A DNA stretch of 63,029 nucleotides, taken from the NCBI GenBank assembly GCA_045106825.1, contig JBGCFH010000069.1, positions 1 through 63,029 of the forward strand, read 5' to 3'. This stretch comes from CAWVWD01 sp045106825. Lineage in GTDB: Bacteria; Bacteroidota; Bacteroidia; Chitinophagales; Saprospiraceae. The position numbers were made by a program, and so were the translations under genes. Position 1 is the stretch's first letter, and every line of letters begins with the position of its first letter. The notes under the pieces were generated by a model that worked only from the letters and a program-made list of their open reading frames with translations, did not search any database and was not told the origin of the DNA. Of the stretch, positions 44,570 to 54,700 are shown piece after piece.

Positions 44570-46111
44570 ATGAACGAAAAAATACTAATTCTGGATTTTG
44601 GTTCGCAATACACGCAATTGATTGCAAGACGAATCAGAGAGCTAAATGTTTATAGCGAAATCGTACCATATAATAAGATTCCTGTTTTGGATGAATCTAT
44701 CAAAGGTATTATCTTGTCAGGAAGTCCTTTTTCTGTCATGGACGATAAGGCTTTACAAGTTGATTTAGAACAAATTATCAATCAACGTCCTATTTTAGGG
44801 ATTTGTTACGGTGCTCAATACATTGCTCAAAAAATGGGCGGAAGAGTAATGCGTTCGGAGAAACGAGAATATGGAAAAGCAAATTTGACAAAATTCTTCA
44901 AGGAAGATAAATTTTTGGAAGGTGTTAGTGAAAATTCACAAGTTTGGATGTCGCACGGTGATACTATTGCCGAGATTCCATCAAACTTTGAATTGTTAGC
45001 AGGAACAGCTTCGATTGATGTCGCAGCTTACAAGTCGAAAGATGGCGAATACGATTATCCTGTATATTGTATTCAATTTCATCCTGAAGTGACACACAGT
45101 TTAGATGGCAAGACGATTTTAGAGAACTTCGTGATTAATATCGCAGGTTGTCATGGTGACTGGACACCACAATCATTCGTTGAAACAACCGTTGCAGAAC
45201 TAAAAGCTAAAATTGGTGACGAAAAGGTTTTGATGGGTTTGTCTGGCGGAGTTGATTCTACCGTTGGTGCAATGTTATTGCATCGTGCGATTGGTGAAAA
45301 TTTATACTGTTTTTTCATTGATAATGGTTTGTTACGCAAAGGTGAATTTGATGAAGTGTTGGAATCTTATCAAGGAATGGGTTTGAATATCAAAGGTGTT
45401 CGAGCTGGAGATAATTTCTTAGATGAGTTAGACGGTGTTTCTGATCCAGAAAAGAAACGTAAAATTATCGGTCGAGTTTTTATAGAAGTATTTGAAGCCG
45501 AAGCCGATAAGTTAGACAATATAACTTGGTTAGGTCAAGGAACAATTTATCCAGATGTAATTGAATCTGTTTCTGTTCACGGGCCTTCTGTTACTATAAA
45601 ATCTCATCATAATGTTGGTGGATTACCAGATTTATTAAAATTAAAAATTGTAGAACCGTTACGCTTTTTATTTAAAGATGAAGTGCGTAAAGTTGGTTTG
45701 GCATTAGATATTCCGAAAGCGATTATTGGTCGTCATCCGTTCCCGGGACCTGGTTTGGCGATTCGTATTTTGGGCGAAATCACAAGAGATCGAGTTCATA
45801 TCTTACAACAAGCTGATGCTATTTTTATTAATAATCTGAAAAAATTCAACTTATACGATGAAGTTTGGCAAGCTGGTGTGATGCTTTTGCCTGTCAAATC
45901 TGTCGGTGTTATGGGCGATGAACGGACGTACGAAAGTGCAGTTGCATTACGTGCCGTAAACTCTATGGACGGAATGACTGCCGAATGGAGTAAGTTGCCT
46001 TATGAGTTTTTAGGGACAGTTTCAAGTGAAATTATTAATAATGTTAAAGGTATAAATCGAGTAGTTTATGATATTAGCACAAAACCTCCTGCGACAATTG
46101 AGTGGGAATAA
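44570..46111 (+). CDS. guaA: GMP synthase (glutamine-hydrolysing)
   Basis: A 513-residue enzyme that turns XMP into GMP using ATP and glutamine. The N-terminal class I glutaminase has the catalytic Cys in GICYGAQYIAQ near 78 and the His-Glu pair in QFHPEVTHS near 168. The ATP pyrophosphatase P-loop LSGGVDSTVGAMLLHRAI is near 223, and the C-terminal dimer domain has GRHPFPGPGLAIRILGE near 386 and ends KPPATIEWE, as in all GuaA. Length matches the family. The next gene starts inside its last codons, so the two are probably co-transcribed. Confidence 0.97.
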   Translation: MNEKILILDFGSQYTQLIARRIRELNVYSEIVPYNKIPVLDESIKGIILSGSPFSVMDDKALQVDLEQIINQRPILGICYGAQYIAQKMGGRVMRSEKREYGKANLTKFFKEDKFLEGVSENSQVWMSHGDTIAEIPSNFELLAGTASIDVAAYKSKDGEYDYPVYCIQFHPEVTHSLDGKTILENFVINIAGCHGDWTPQSFVETTVAELKAKIGDEKVLMGLSGGVDSTVGAMLLHRAIGENLYCFFIDNGLLRKGEFDEVLESYQGMGLNIKGVRAGDNFLDELDGVSDPEKKRKIIGRVFIEVFEAEADKLDNITWLGQGTIYPDVIESVSVHGPSVTIKSHHNVGGLPDLLKLKIVEPLRFLFKDEVRKVGLALDIPKAIIGRHPFPGPGLAIRILGEITRDRVHILQQADAIFINNLKKFNLYDEVWQAGVMLLPVKSVGVMGDERTYESAVALRAVNSMDGMTAEWSKLPYEFLGTVSSEIINNVKGINRVVYDISTKPPATIEWE

Positions 46112-47777
46112 AATTTGGATTTTAATTTTTGCGGTTGGAATATTTACGTCATGTGAATTATTTAAACCTGCTGGGAATGGAAACAACAATAACAACAATA
46201 ATACTCCTGATGAAATAGGAGAAATTGGCGGTACGACTAATAATGATCGTGATAATGATGGTGTTATAGATGATTATGACAAATGTCCTGATGAACCAGG
46301 TTTGGTTCGTTTAGAAGGTTGCCCAGAAGGTAGTAATAATAGTGGTAACAATACTGGCAACACAGGAAACACTGGCGACACTGGAAAAATCAATAACGAT
46401 CGTGATAATGATGGTGTAACGGACAAATATGATAAATGTCCTGATGAACCAGGTTTGATTCGTTTGGAAGGTTGTCCTGAAAGTAAAAATGATAATGGCA
46501 ATACTACTGGAAATAATACAGGTAACACTGGCGGAAATACAGGAAATGATGATCCTGTAAGTGATCCGAAAGGAGTTGATACAACAACTACAACAGAAGA
46601 TCCTGTTATAAATAGTAACTTGAAATCAAGTTATAAAGTAGGAATTTTGATGCCGTTTTTTGCGGATGAAGTAAGTAATGCGATGACAATGCCAAAACAA
46701 GCTATTCCAGGAATGAATTTTTATGAAGGTTCACTTATGGCATTGCAACAGCTAAGTATGGAAGGTGTCAATCTTGATGTAGAGGTATTTGATTCTCGAA
46801 GAAGTCAAGGAGTTGTACAAGGTTTAGTAGATAATTTTACATTAAACTCTATGGATTTAATTATTGGCCCTGGCGCTTCTTCTAATGTAAGAATTGTAGC
46901 AGAGCAAGTTGCTAAAAAGGAAGAAGTACCAATGGTTTCTTTAAACTTGAACTCAACATTGACGAGTGATAATCCTTACTTCATTCAATCAAGTCCGTAT
47001 TTTAGTTCACATGCTGCGGCAACTGTCAAGTACGTGAAGGAAAATTATGATGGCAAAAAAGTTATCATGGTTGTGCCGAATGGCGGAAAGGAAATGAGTC
47101 GTTTACAATATTATCGAAATGCAAATAATTTGCAATCTGGTGGTGTTATTACCAATTCATTTACAGAATTATTAGCAGAAAAGGCAGGAAGTTCATTTTC
47201 ATTTGATGGCTTGACAGATGCCTTGACACTTAGTGATACAACGGTTATTATTGCACCTGTTTCTAATGAGTTTTTTGCAAATAAATTGCTAAGAACACTA
47301 AGTGCTGTCAAAGGTTCTAAGCCTGTTGTAGTATTCGGAATGCCGAACTGGATGAAATATCAAAACTTAGATGTTTCTACATTAGAACGTTGTAATGTAC
47401 ATGTTACAAATGGTAGTTTTGTAAATAATAATGATGAAAATATTAAGTCATTTAAACAAAACTTTTTTGCAGAATATGGAGCTGTACCAACGATGGAAGC
47501 GTATAAAGGTTATGATTTGACTTTATACTTTGGTCGAATGTTACATAAACACGGAACTGATTTTATTAATAAATTAGATGCAGAAGACGAAACTTTATTG
47601 CAAAGTAGTTTTAATTTTGAACGTGTTTTTGCAGGAACAGCAGATGGCGAAATGGGAGAAGATTTTCAAATAAATTATATAGAAAATAAATTTGTTCACA
47701 TTCTTCGATTCAAAAATTACCAATATGTACCGATGAATAATCCGAATAATGTATTTTCTAATTTTGGAAATGATTAG
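46068..47777 (+). CDS. Lipoprotein fusing calcium-binding-type repeats to a periplasmic-binding (LivJ/LpoA-like) fold
   Basis: A 569-residue protein whose ATG at 46068 lies 44 bp inside guaA; a TTG at 46098 is an alternative start. A lipobox (GIFTSC) follows the membrane segment IWILIFAVGIF. Low-complexity Asn/Gly/Thr linkers separate two copies of a thrombospondin-type-3-like unit (DRDNDGVIDDYDKCPDEPGL near 62 and DRDNDGVTDKYDKCPDEPGL near 115) whose Asp residues can bind calcium. From about 185 to the end the chain is a type I periplasmic binding fold: YKVGILMPFFADEVSNAM, INFYEGS-like MNFYEGSLMALQQL, DLIIGPGASSNVRIVAEQVA, MVSLNLNSTL, DGKKVIMVVPNGG. The fold resembles amino acid receptors and LpoA-type proteins that activate peptidoglycan synthases. 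No ABC permease is adjacent. Confidence 0.8.
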   Translation: MILAQNLLRQLSGNKIWILIFAVGIFTSCELFKPAGNGNNNNNNNTPDEIGEIGGTTNNDRDNDGVIDDYDKCPDEPGLVRLEGCPEGSNNSGNNTGNTGNTGDTGKINNDRDNDGVTDKYDKCPDEPGLIRLEGCPESKNDNGNTTGNNTGNTGGNTGNDDPVSDPKGVDTTTTTEDPVINSNLKSSYKVGILMPFFADEVSNAMTMPKQAIPGMNFYEGSLMALQQLSMEGVNLDVEVFDSRRSQGVVQGLVDNFTLNSMDLIIGPGASSNVRIVAEQVAKKEEVPMVSLNLNSTLTSDNPYFIQSSPYFSSHAAATVKYVKENYDGKKVIMVVPNGGKEMSRLQYYRNANNLQSGGVITNSFTELLAEKAGSSFSFDGLTDALTLSDTTVIIAPVSNEFFANKLLRTLSAVKGSKPVVVFGMPNWMKYQNLDVSTLERCNVHVTNGSFVNNNDENIKSFKQNFFAEYGAVPTMEAYKGYDLTLYFGRMLHKHGTDFINKLDAEDETLLQSSFNFERVFAGTADGEMGEDFQINYIENKFVHILRFKNYQYVPMNNPNNVFSNFGND

Positions 47778-47813
47778 ATTGAACGCAACGTCGGAGAGAT
47801 ATAGAGATTTTTT

Positions 47814-47852
47814 AAACAGGTTGGATGTTCGCATTCAACCTGTTTTTGTTTT
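47814..47852 (+). terminator. Terminator after the binding-fold lipoprotein
   Basis: AAACAGGTTGGATG and CATTCAACCTGTTT form a 14-bp stem with one G-U pair around TTCG, followed by TTGTTTTT. Confidence 0.85.
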
Positions 47853-47989
47853 TAGTACCTAATCCTATAAAAAATCAGTATTGGTAAATATTGGTTTTTA
47901 AAAATTATTTCCTCTAAAAAAAACTGCCTCAAGATTAATGAACACATCAATATGAGGCAGTAAGTACAAGTCAAACTATTTGGTGTTTT

Positions 47990-50900
47990 TTACTTTACAA
48001 ACTGAAAGGTTTGCACCTGACCATTTGTTTTTTGGAGTTGAAGGATATAAATTCCTTTCGGTAAATCTGTTGTATTAATCGTCCTCAAAGATTCCTCATT
48101 TGTGATTTGACGAATCGGTTGACCGAGTGCATTGAAAATCGTGATGTTTCCAATTCCATCTTGAATCGTTAATTCATTTTGAACAGGATTTGGATAGATT
48201 TGAACCATTTTATCATTTCCAATTCCAATTGATACACTTCTAATCTCGCTATATTCAAATTGCTCATCAAAATCCAACTGCTTCAAGCGGTAGTAGTTGA
48301 TACCGTTGATAGGATTTTCATCAAAGAAGTTATAATTCGATACTTCTACGGTTGTTCCATTACCCGCTATGAAACCAATTTTTTCAAAATTGATACCATC
48401 AATAGAACGTTCTACCTCAAAGCCACGATTGTTTTCTTCCGAAGCCGTTTGCCATGTTAATAAGACCTCTTGTTCGACTTGTCTTACATTGAAGGTTGTT
48501 AGTTCTACAGGTAACACAGCACAAGCAGGAGCCGTACTTGTTGTCACAGTAATTCCTGATACATTCCAAGTAGGTGAATTAAACAATGTTCCGGTATTGC
48601 CATTGCCTGTTTCATCGGTTAAACTCGTTCCTGCTGCATCATCAAACTTATAATACGCTAATAAACAACTGGCAATATCTACTGGATTAGAAAACGTCTT
48701 GTTGTAGTAAGCAGTCACATTACTTGCGGTAAAGGCTTCATTCCAAATACGGACTTCATCCAATTCTCCTGAATATCTATTATCAAAACCAACATGAGGC
48801 TTGGCTAAAGTCAGCGGATAAGTACTCGCTTGTGGCAAACCAGCATTATTGATGGTTGCATCTAAGACACCGTTGATATATATATGCATATCATTATTGG
48901 CATCTCTAACGCCTATGATATGTGTCCATACTTCTGTAGCTACTATAGTAGTAGAAGTGACCACGGAGTTAGCGGAGCCATTATGAATAGCTAATTGAAC
49001 ATTACCAGTATTCGTTAAGCCGAGGCGATACGCTGCATTATTAGCCCCAACATTTCCCCATTGACCAGCAATGGTTAAAGCGTCAGAAGTACTTGAGAAT
49101 GAACCATAGCCGACATTAGGTTTTACCCATGCTTCAATCGTAAACGCTGCTCCTAATTGAGGAATGGAACTTCCACACTCTACATAATTAATACCATTAA
49201 AAACTAAAGAAAAGTTCGTAGGACAATCAGGAGCTGTTCCACTTGAAGTATTACTACTAATAGTGACCCAATCATCGTTTGCCATATTAGTTAATGTTCC
49301 TGTATGACCATTACCTGTGACATCAGCCGTCGTTGTTCCTGTTCCTTCTTCAAATGTATAATACGCCAATAAGCAACTGGCTGGAACCGTTGGATTAGAG
49401 AACGTTTTATTGTAATGTGCTGTAATATCAGCAGCATCTAATGCGATATTCCATATACGCACCTCATCTAATTGTCCCCTATATCTATTATTTCCAGCAA
49501 TAGGTTTCCCTAAATAAACATTATAATTACTGACTTGTGCCACGGTCGCACCCGTTGTAGTACCGTCTAATGCCCCATTAATATAAATTAGTAATTCATT
49601 ATTACCGTTTCTAACGCCTACAATATGCGTCCATGCAGCAGTAGGGATAGTTGCTGAAGAGGTCACAGTACTTGAACCAGAGCCATTATAAACTTGAAAT
49701 GTAACTTGTCCTGATGAATTGATTCCTAAACGATAAGATGCATTGCCAACACCACCGCCACCCCATCGGCTGATGATTTCAACTGGTTCACTCCCGTCAG
49801 TGAATGTTCCGTAACCTGCATCGGGATTAACCCAAGCTTCGAGTGTCATCATTGTGGTGGTTTGCCCAACTGCTCCACAATCTACATAATCATCACTCCC
49901 ATCAAAGTCTAATACACCTGATACAACAGTCATCGTAATACCATTACTTGTCGCAGGATTTGAAACTGCACAAGAACTGGAACTGGTCATTTCAACGGTA
50001 ATCACATCGCCATCCGCTAATGCAGCATCTGTATAAGTCTCACTATCTGTACCGACATTTGTACTATTTTTTTTCCATTGATACGCTGGTGTGCCTCCTC
50101 CACCCGTTGGTGTTGCCGTAAATGTAACGCTTGTTCCTAATGTGATTGTATTATCTGGATCATCTGATGCAATAACTACCGAAGGTGTTGTTGGAGTAAT
50201 TACATTCGCTACCCAATTTGACGTACTACCTGTCAAGGCGAAGTTAGTTAGGGTACCATCATTTCCATTTCCAGTTAAATCAGTAAGTGTTGTTACACCT
50301 GTATTTGTTCCTCCTGCTATGCCTTGATTGAAATTATAATAAGCAATCAAACCACTTTCAGTACCTGTTAATTCACAGTCTTTATAATCATTAATTTCGG
50401 CTGCTGTTCTGCCTGTATTCCAAACACGAAGATCATCAAGAATCCCGTTTATATAACCAGGACTAACACCTGCTGGAGGTATCGTATTTACATGAGAAGG
50501 CTTTGCCCCTATTACCGTATAGGGTACTATGGTATTTATTGTTCCATCATACGGGGTAGAACCTACACTTACACCATCTTCATAAAGCGTAGCAGACGAA
50601 CCATCCGCTACAAATGCAACGTGTACCCATTGATTAAGTGGAATGATATTAGGAGAAAGTACCTCCTTGTTTACGCCATCAGAAGATTGTGTAAATATAA
50701 TTTGAAGTTGACCAGTAGTACTTTTGAAACCAAAATGAAATGCACCAAAATTTGGTCCCCAATTTTTAATAATCGTTCCCCATTGTGTGTAGCTTTTTAG
50801 ATAGACCCAACTAGAGATAGTCACTTGCCCTCCACTAAAGTTAGCAGCAAAGTTATTAGGTAAACTTACATAATCATCAGTCCCATTAAAATCCAAAGCA

Positions 50901-51097
50901 TTTTGTGCTTGTGCAGTACTTCCGACCATTAAGAAAATCGCAAAGACAACAATTACTGTTGCTTTTCGTAAATTAAATGATTTGGCATTTAGTAGCCATG
51001 AATTCTTCAATCGCTGTTGAAGATTGATTTGCTTGTGATTGACTTGTCGAAACAGATTTTTTTGTTTTACCATCAATTTAGTGTAATTTAGATTCAT
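47990..51097 (-). CDS. Secreted protein with three LamG-type (concanavalin-like) domains and T9SS type A domain
   Basis: A protein of 1035 residues from the ATG at 51095-51097. The signal region is long: a basic N-terminus, then ATVIVVFAIFLMVGSTAQAQ. Three LamG/concanavalin-like domains follow, each starting with a related motif: LDFNGTDDYVSLPNN, LDFDGSDDYVDCG and LVFNGINYVECGSS; each contains a LEAWVNP- or IEAWVKP-type strand and an ELDEVRIWN-type strand. A bacterial Ig-like stretch lies between the first two (SVVIASDDPDNTITLGTSVT). The C-terminal region has VELTTFNVRQVEQEVLLTWQ and the type A sorting domain VQIYPNPVQNELTIQDGIGN ... GIYILQLQ. It is exported and probably carbohydrate- or protein-binding at the surface. 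Confidence 0.9.
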   Translation of the reverse strand: MNLNYTKLMVKQKNLFRQVNHKQINLQQRLKNSWLLNAKSFNLRKATVIVVFAIFLMVGSTAQAQNALDFNGTDDYVSLPNNFAANFSGGQVTISSWVYLKSYTQWGTIIKNWGPNFGAFHFGFKSTTGQLQIIFTQSSDGVNKEVLSPNIIPLNQWVHVAFVADGSSATLYEDGVSVGSTPYDGTINTIVPYTVIGAKPSHVNTIPPAGVSPGYINGILDDLRVWNTGRTAAEINDYKDCELTGTESGLIAYYNFNQGIAGGTNTGVTTLTDLTGNGNDGTLTNFALTGSTSNWVANVITPTTPSVVIASDDPDNTITLGTSVTFTATPTGGGGTPAYQWKKNSTNVGTDSETYTDAALADGDVITVEMTSSSSCAVSNPATSNGITMTVVSGVLDFDGSDDYVDCGAVGQTTTMMTLEAWVNPDAGYGTFTDGSEPVEIISRWGGGGVGNASYRLGINSSGQVTFQVYNGSGSSTVTSSATIPTAAWTHIVGVRNGNNELLIYINGALDGTTTGATVAQVSNYNVYLGKPIAGNNRYRGQLDEVRIWNIALDAADITAHYNKTFSNPTVPASCLLAYYTFEEGTGTTTADVTGNGHTGTLTNMANDDWVTISSNTSSGTAPDCPTNFSLVFNGINYVECGSSIPQLGAAFTIEAWVKPNVGYGSFSSTSDALTIAGQWGNVGANNAAYRLGLTNTGNVQLAIHNGSANSVVTSTTIVATEVWTHIIGVRDANNDMHIYINGVLDATINNAGLPQASTYPLTLAKPHVGFDNRYSGELDEVRIWNEAFTASNVTAYYNKTFSNPVDIASCLLAYYKFDDAAGTSLTDETGNGNTGTLFNSPTWNVSGITVTTSTAPACAVLPVELTTFNVRQVEQEVLLTWQTASEENNRGFEVERSIDGINFEKIGFIAGNGTTVEVSNYNFFDENPINGINYYRLKQLDFDEQFEYSEIRSVSIGIGNDKMVQIYPNPVQNELTIQDGIGNITIFNALGQPIRQITNEESLRTINTTDLPKGIYILQLQKTNGQVQTFQFVK

Positions 51098-51212
51098 TTT
51101 TAAAATTTTAATAGTCCACATGCCTTACCTGAATCGTGCTTGCCGGCTTTCATCAGGTAGGCTGTGGGATTGTTAATAATGTTGATACGATATGTATCGA
51201 GTGATATAATTT

Positions 51213-51548
51213 TTATTTAAAATAGGAAGAGGGCATTCTTCCGTATTGTTCTTTATATAAAGTACTGAAGTAATCGACTCGGTGAAAACCAATTTCATTA
51301 GCGACTTTTTTGACCGTTTTATAAGTACCATTTTCTAAGTAATCTTTGGCAATTTCTAAGCGTATTAATCGAATGTATTGATTAGGTGTCAAACCCGTAA
51401 TAGCTTTGACTTCTTGATATAGTTTAATCCTATTCATACCTAATTCATTAGCCAAAAAATCGACACTAAATTTAGAGTCTATTAATTTATTAATTATAAC
51501 TATTCTAATACGATTTAACAGCTGCTGTTGCTCTTCCGAAATCATCAT
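51213..51548 (-). CDS. Stand-alone AraC-type HTH protein, close paralogue of the adjacent regulator's output domain
   Basis: A 111-residue protein containing essentially only an AraC-type double helix-turn-helix: FSVDFLANELGMNRIKLYQE (first HTH), then GLTPNQYIRLIRLEIAKDYL and VKKVANEIGFHRVDYFSTLY (second HTH), ending GRMPSSYFK. It matches the last part of the 51758-55834 hybrid regulator closely: 56 of 73 positions by my count are identical in the shared stretch. It has no receiver or sensor domain, so its regulation differs. It may compete for the same DNA sites, or be a remnant of a duplicated regulator. A promoter box lies just upstream. Confidence 0.85.
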   Translation of the reverse strand: MMISEEQQQLLNRIRIVIINKLIDSKFSVDFLANELGMNRIKLYQEVKAITGLTPNQYIRLIRLEIAKDYLENGTYKTVKKVANEIGFHRVDYFSTLYKEQYGRMPSSYFK

Positions 51549-51575
51549 AATTTTAGTCCTGTTTGATTACGAAGA

Positions 51576-51606
51576 CAAATATAGAAGTAGGCTTATGTTT
51601 TGCTAA
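51576..51606 (-). promoter_or_regulatory. Candidate promoter of the AraC-type HTH gene (TTAG-N19-TATATTTG)
   Basis: Minus-strand TATATTTG (51576-51583), with TTAG (three of four consensus bases) exactly 19 bp upstream (51603-51606). The 5' leader would be about 25 nt. Confidence 0.5.
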
Positions 51607-51757
51607 AAATAAGGGAACACCATTTATATACGACAAATGCACCATTTGTATAAAGTGAGCAATAGCAATGGTTTTAGGTGTTTTTATTTTATGTTTTTAT
51701 ATGAATATGTTGAAATAGTGATAAATTATTTTTAGATAAATACAATTATTAAACACC

Positions 51758-54700
51758 TTAAAAATAAGAAGAAGGCATTTTTCCATATTCCTTTTTGTAA
51801 AGTTTGCTAAAGTAATCGACTCGTTGAAAACCGATTTCATTGGCGACTTCTTTGACCGTTTTATAAGTCTTATTTTCCAAATAATCTTTAGCCATTTTTA
51901 GACGAATAATTCGAGTATATTGATTAGGAGTGAGTCCGGTAAGTTGTTTGATTTTTTTATAAAATTTGATGCGATTCATGGCTAATTTATCGGCAATAAA
52001 ATCAATACTAAATTGTGGATTTTTGATATTATTAATAATAATATTTTCTATGGTTTTTAACCATTTTTCGTCAGCAGTTGTCGTCACAACAACCGTATTT
52101 TGAATAGCTTTTTTTGATTTTGTAACAGATTGTTCAACAGCTAAAGGAAGCTGTGTTAACGCATAATTTTGACGTTCTTCATAGTTTCGTAGTAAGTTTT
52201 CGATACGTACCAATAACTCTTCCTCGTCAAAGGGTTTGACCATATAATCATCAATGCCGATGCGTAAGGCTTTCAACCGATGCGTTAATTCGGCTCTTGC
52301 GGTGAGCATAATAACGGGAATACTTCGCCATTTATCGTTTGCTTTTACGTTTTCTAAAAAAACAAAGCCATCCATAATCGGCATCATCATATCACTAATA
52401 ATCAAGGATGGAAAAGTTGACTGATTTAATGTAGCTGAATTTAAATACGCTAAGGCTGCTTCTCCATGTTCGGCAGTAATGATGTTATAAAAAGGGGATA
52501 ATAAGAAAGCAATATATTCTTGTAAATCTAAATTATCTTCAACCAATAAAATAGTTGGCAATTCTACAGAAGGTAAAATTGGTGCAATCGGCTGACTTTG
52601 TTCCACAATCAATTGTTTTTCAGGTGCAATGATTTCATTGATAATCGGTTTTTGTGTCGCAATAGTTTTTGGTAAAGACAAATAGAAAGTAGAACCATGA
52701 TTATCTTTGTTTGTACTACTTTCTACCCAGATATTCCCTTTCATTAATTTGGCAAAGGTGATAGAAAGCGATAGCCCAATCCCTAAACCTCCTTCTGCTT
52801 TTGTATTTTTTGAAGATTGATAAAACCGATTGAAAACATTCGGGACATCTTCTGAAGGAATGCCTCGGCCATTATCTTGAACCTTGATGATGATATGCTC
52901 ATTTTTATTTATGATAATTAAATGCACAAAACCATTTTTGCTTGTAAATTTCAAAGCATTGGTTAATAAATTATTGATGATTTTTTCAAACTTATCCGCA
53001 TCTAATTCAATTTGTAAGTTTTCTTCTAACTCATAAAATAACCTTAAATCAATTTCCTTTTTTTCTGCAACAGATTGAAAACTTCCAATAATTCGTTTTA
53101 GAAATTTATACAAAATAATAGGTGATTCTTCTAAGGTTAATTTACTGTTTTCTAATTTTGTTAAATCCAATATTTCGTTGACCAAACGCAATAGATTAGT
53201 GGTGTTTTGCTTGGCAATAGATAATAATTTAATTTCTCGATGTGAGAGACTATCCATTTTTAAGAGTGATTTAATTGGCCCTTTTATCAAAGTTATCGGT
53301 GTCCGTAGTTCGTGAGAAACATTAGCAAAAAAGGTGGACTTTGCTTTGTCCAATGCCTTTAGTTCTTCTGTTTGTACCGCTATTTTCTGAGTCCGTTTTT
53401 CAACTTCAATTTGTAGCGTTTTCTTTTGTTCGTTGAGTTGTTTTGTTCGCCACTGAATAATAAGGAATGTACTGCTGACAATAAATATCAGTAGTAAAAC
53501 CACAAACCACCAAGTCAAATAAAAAGGTCGTAGTACTTTAATTGGTATTTCTAAAACTTTAGAATAAGCACCATTTTCGAGCGATGCTTTGATGATTAAA
53601 GTTTGATTGCCATAAGGCAAACCGCTGATAGAGATTTCATTGGTTTTAGAGGTAAGCCATTCTTCATCATTCCCTTTAATTTTATAAAGATAATAGATGT
53701 TTTTGCTATGTCGATACTGATTAATTGCCAAAGTCAAGCTAAAAAAACGATCGCCAGATTGTAATTTAATTTGATTGTTTTCATAAAAATCAGCAGTTAA
53801 GTTTTCGATTGTATTCGTTTTATCTAAATATTGATTCAGTTCAACGACGATGACCTTTGCTTGATTTTTTATATCTCTAAAATATTTAAAATATTTTGGT
53901 TGAATTTTAGTAATACCTTCGTTACCTCCAAAATAAATTGTTCCATCAACAGCTTGAAAGTGAGCGATTCTGTTATATTCGCTTGAAAGTGTTCCATTTT
54001 TAGGTAAGTGAACTTGATATTTTCCTGTGGTTTTATCGAATTGTATAATTCCATTTTCGGTGCTTAACCACAAATAATCATAATCATCTGCAAAGACACT
54101 ATGAAAAGTATTAGACTTGAGGCGATTAAGTTTAAAAACTTTTGATTTTTCTATGTTGGGTTGCCAACGAATCAGACCATCTTGACGAGAAGCCAACCAA
54201 TATTCCTGCTTTTTTTTATCAAAATATAAATGTCGAATATCATCTGACGGAATATAAAATTCACCTTTTCCGCCACTCCAATATCTTGCAAGTACGCCTT
54301 TGTCAGGATGCCATTCGTACAAGCCAGAGGTTGTGCATAACCATAGATGATCATTTTCTTTTTTATGAAAATGATAAATCGTATTATTTTTTAGTTCTTT
54401 AAATTCATTATACTCACCTTCGATAATTTTTTTATCCTCAAAATTGAAGTTAAAAATACCATTTTCAGAATACCAAATACGATTATCATTATCAGCATAC
54501 AATGCCCAGATATTTGCTCTTTCTTGAATATTTTCCGTGATTACTTCTTTCGTAATTAGATTATATTTTGTCAATGCACCATAAGAACTTGCGATTAAGT
54601 TATCGTTGTAATTCAGATTAGACAACCCAGCAATATTAGAAAAAGTAGAAATATCATCCGAATTGTCTAAGGGTAATTGTAGAATACCATTTGAATGATT

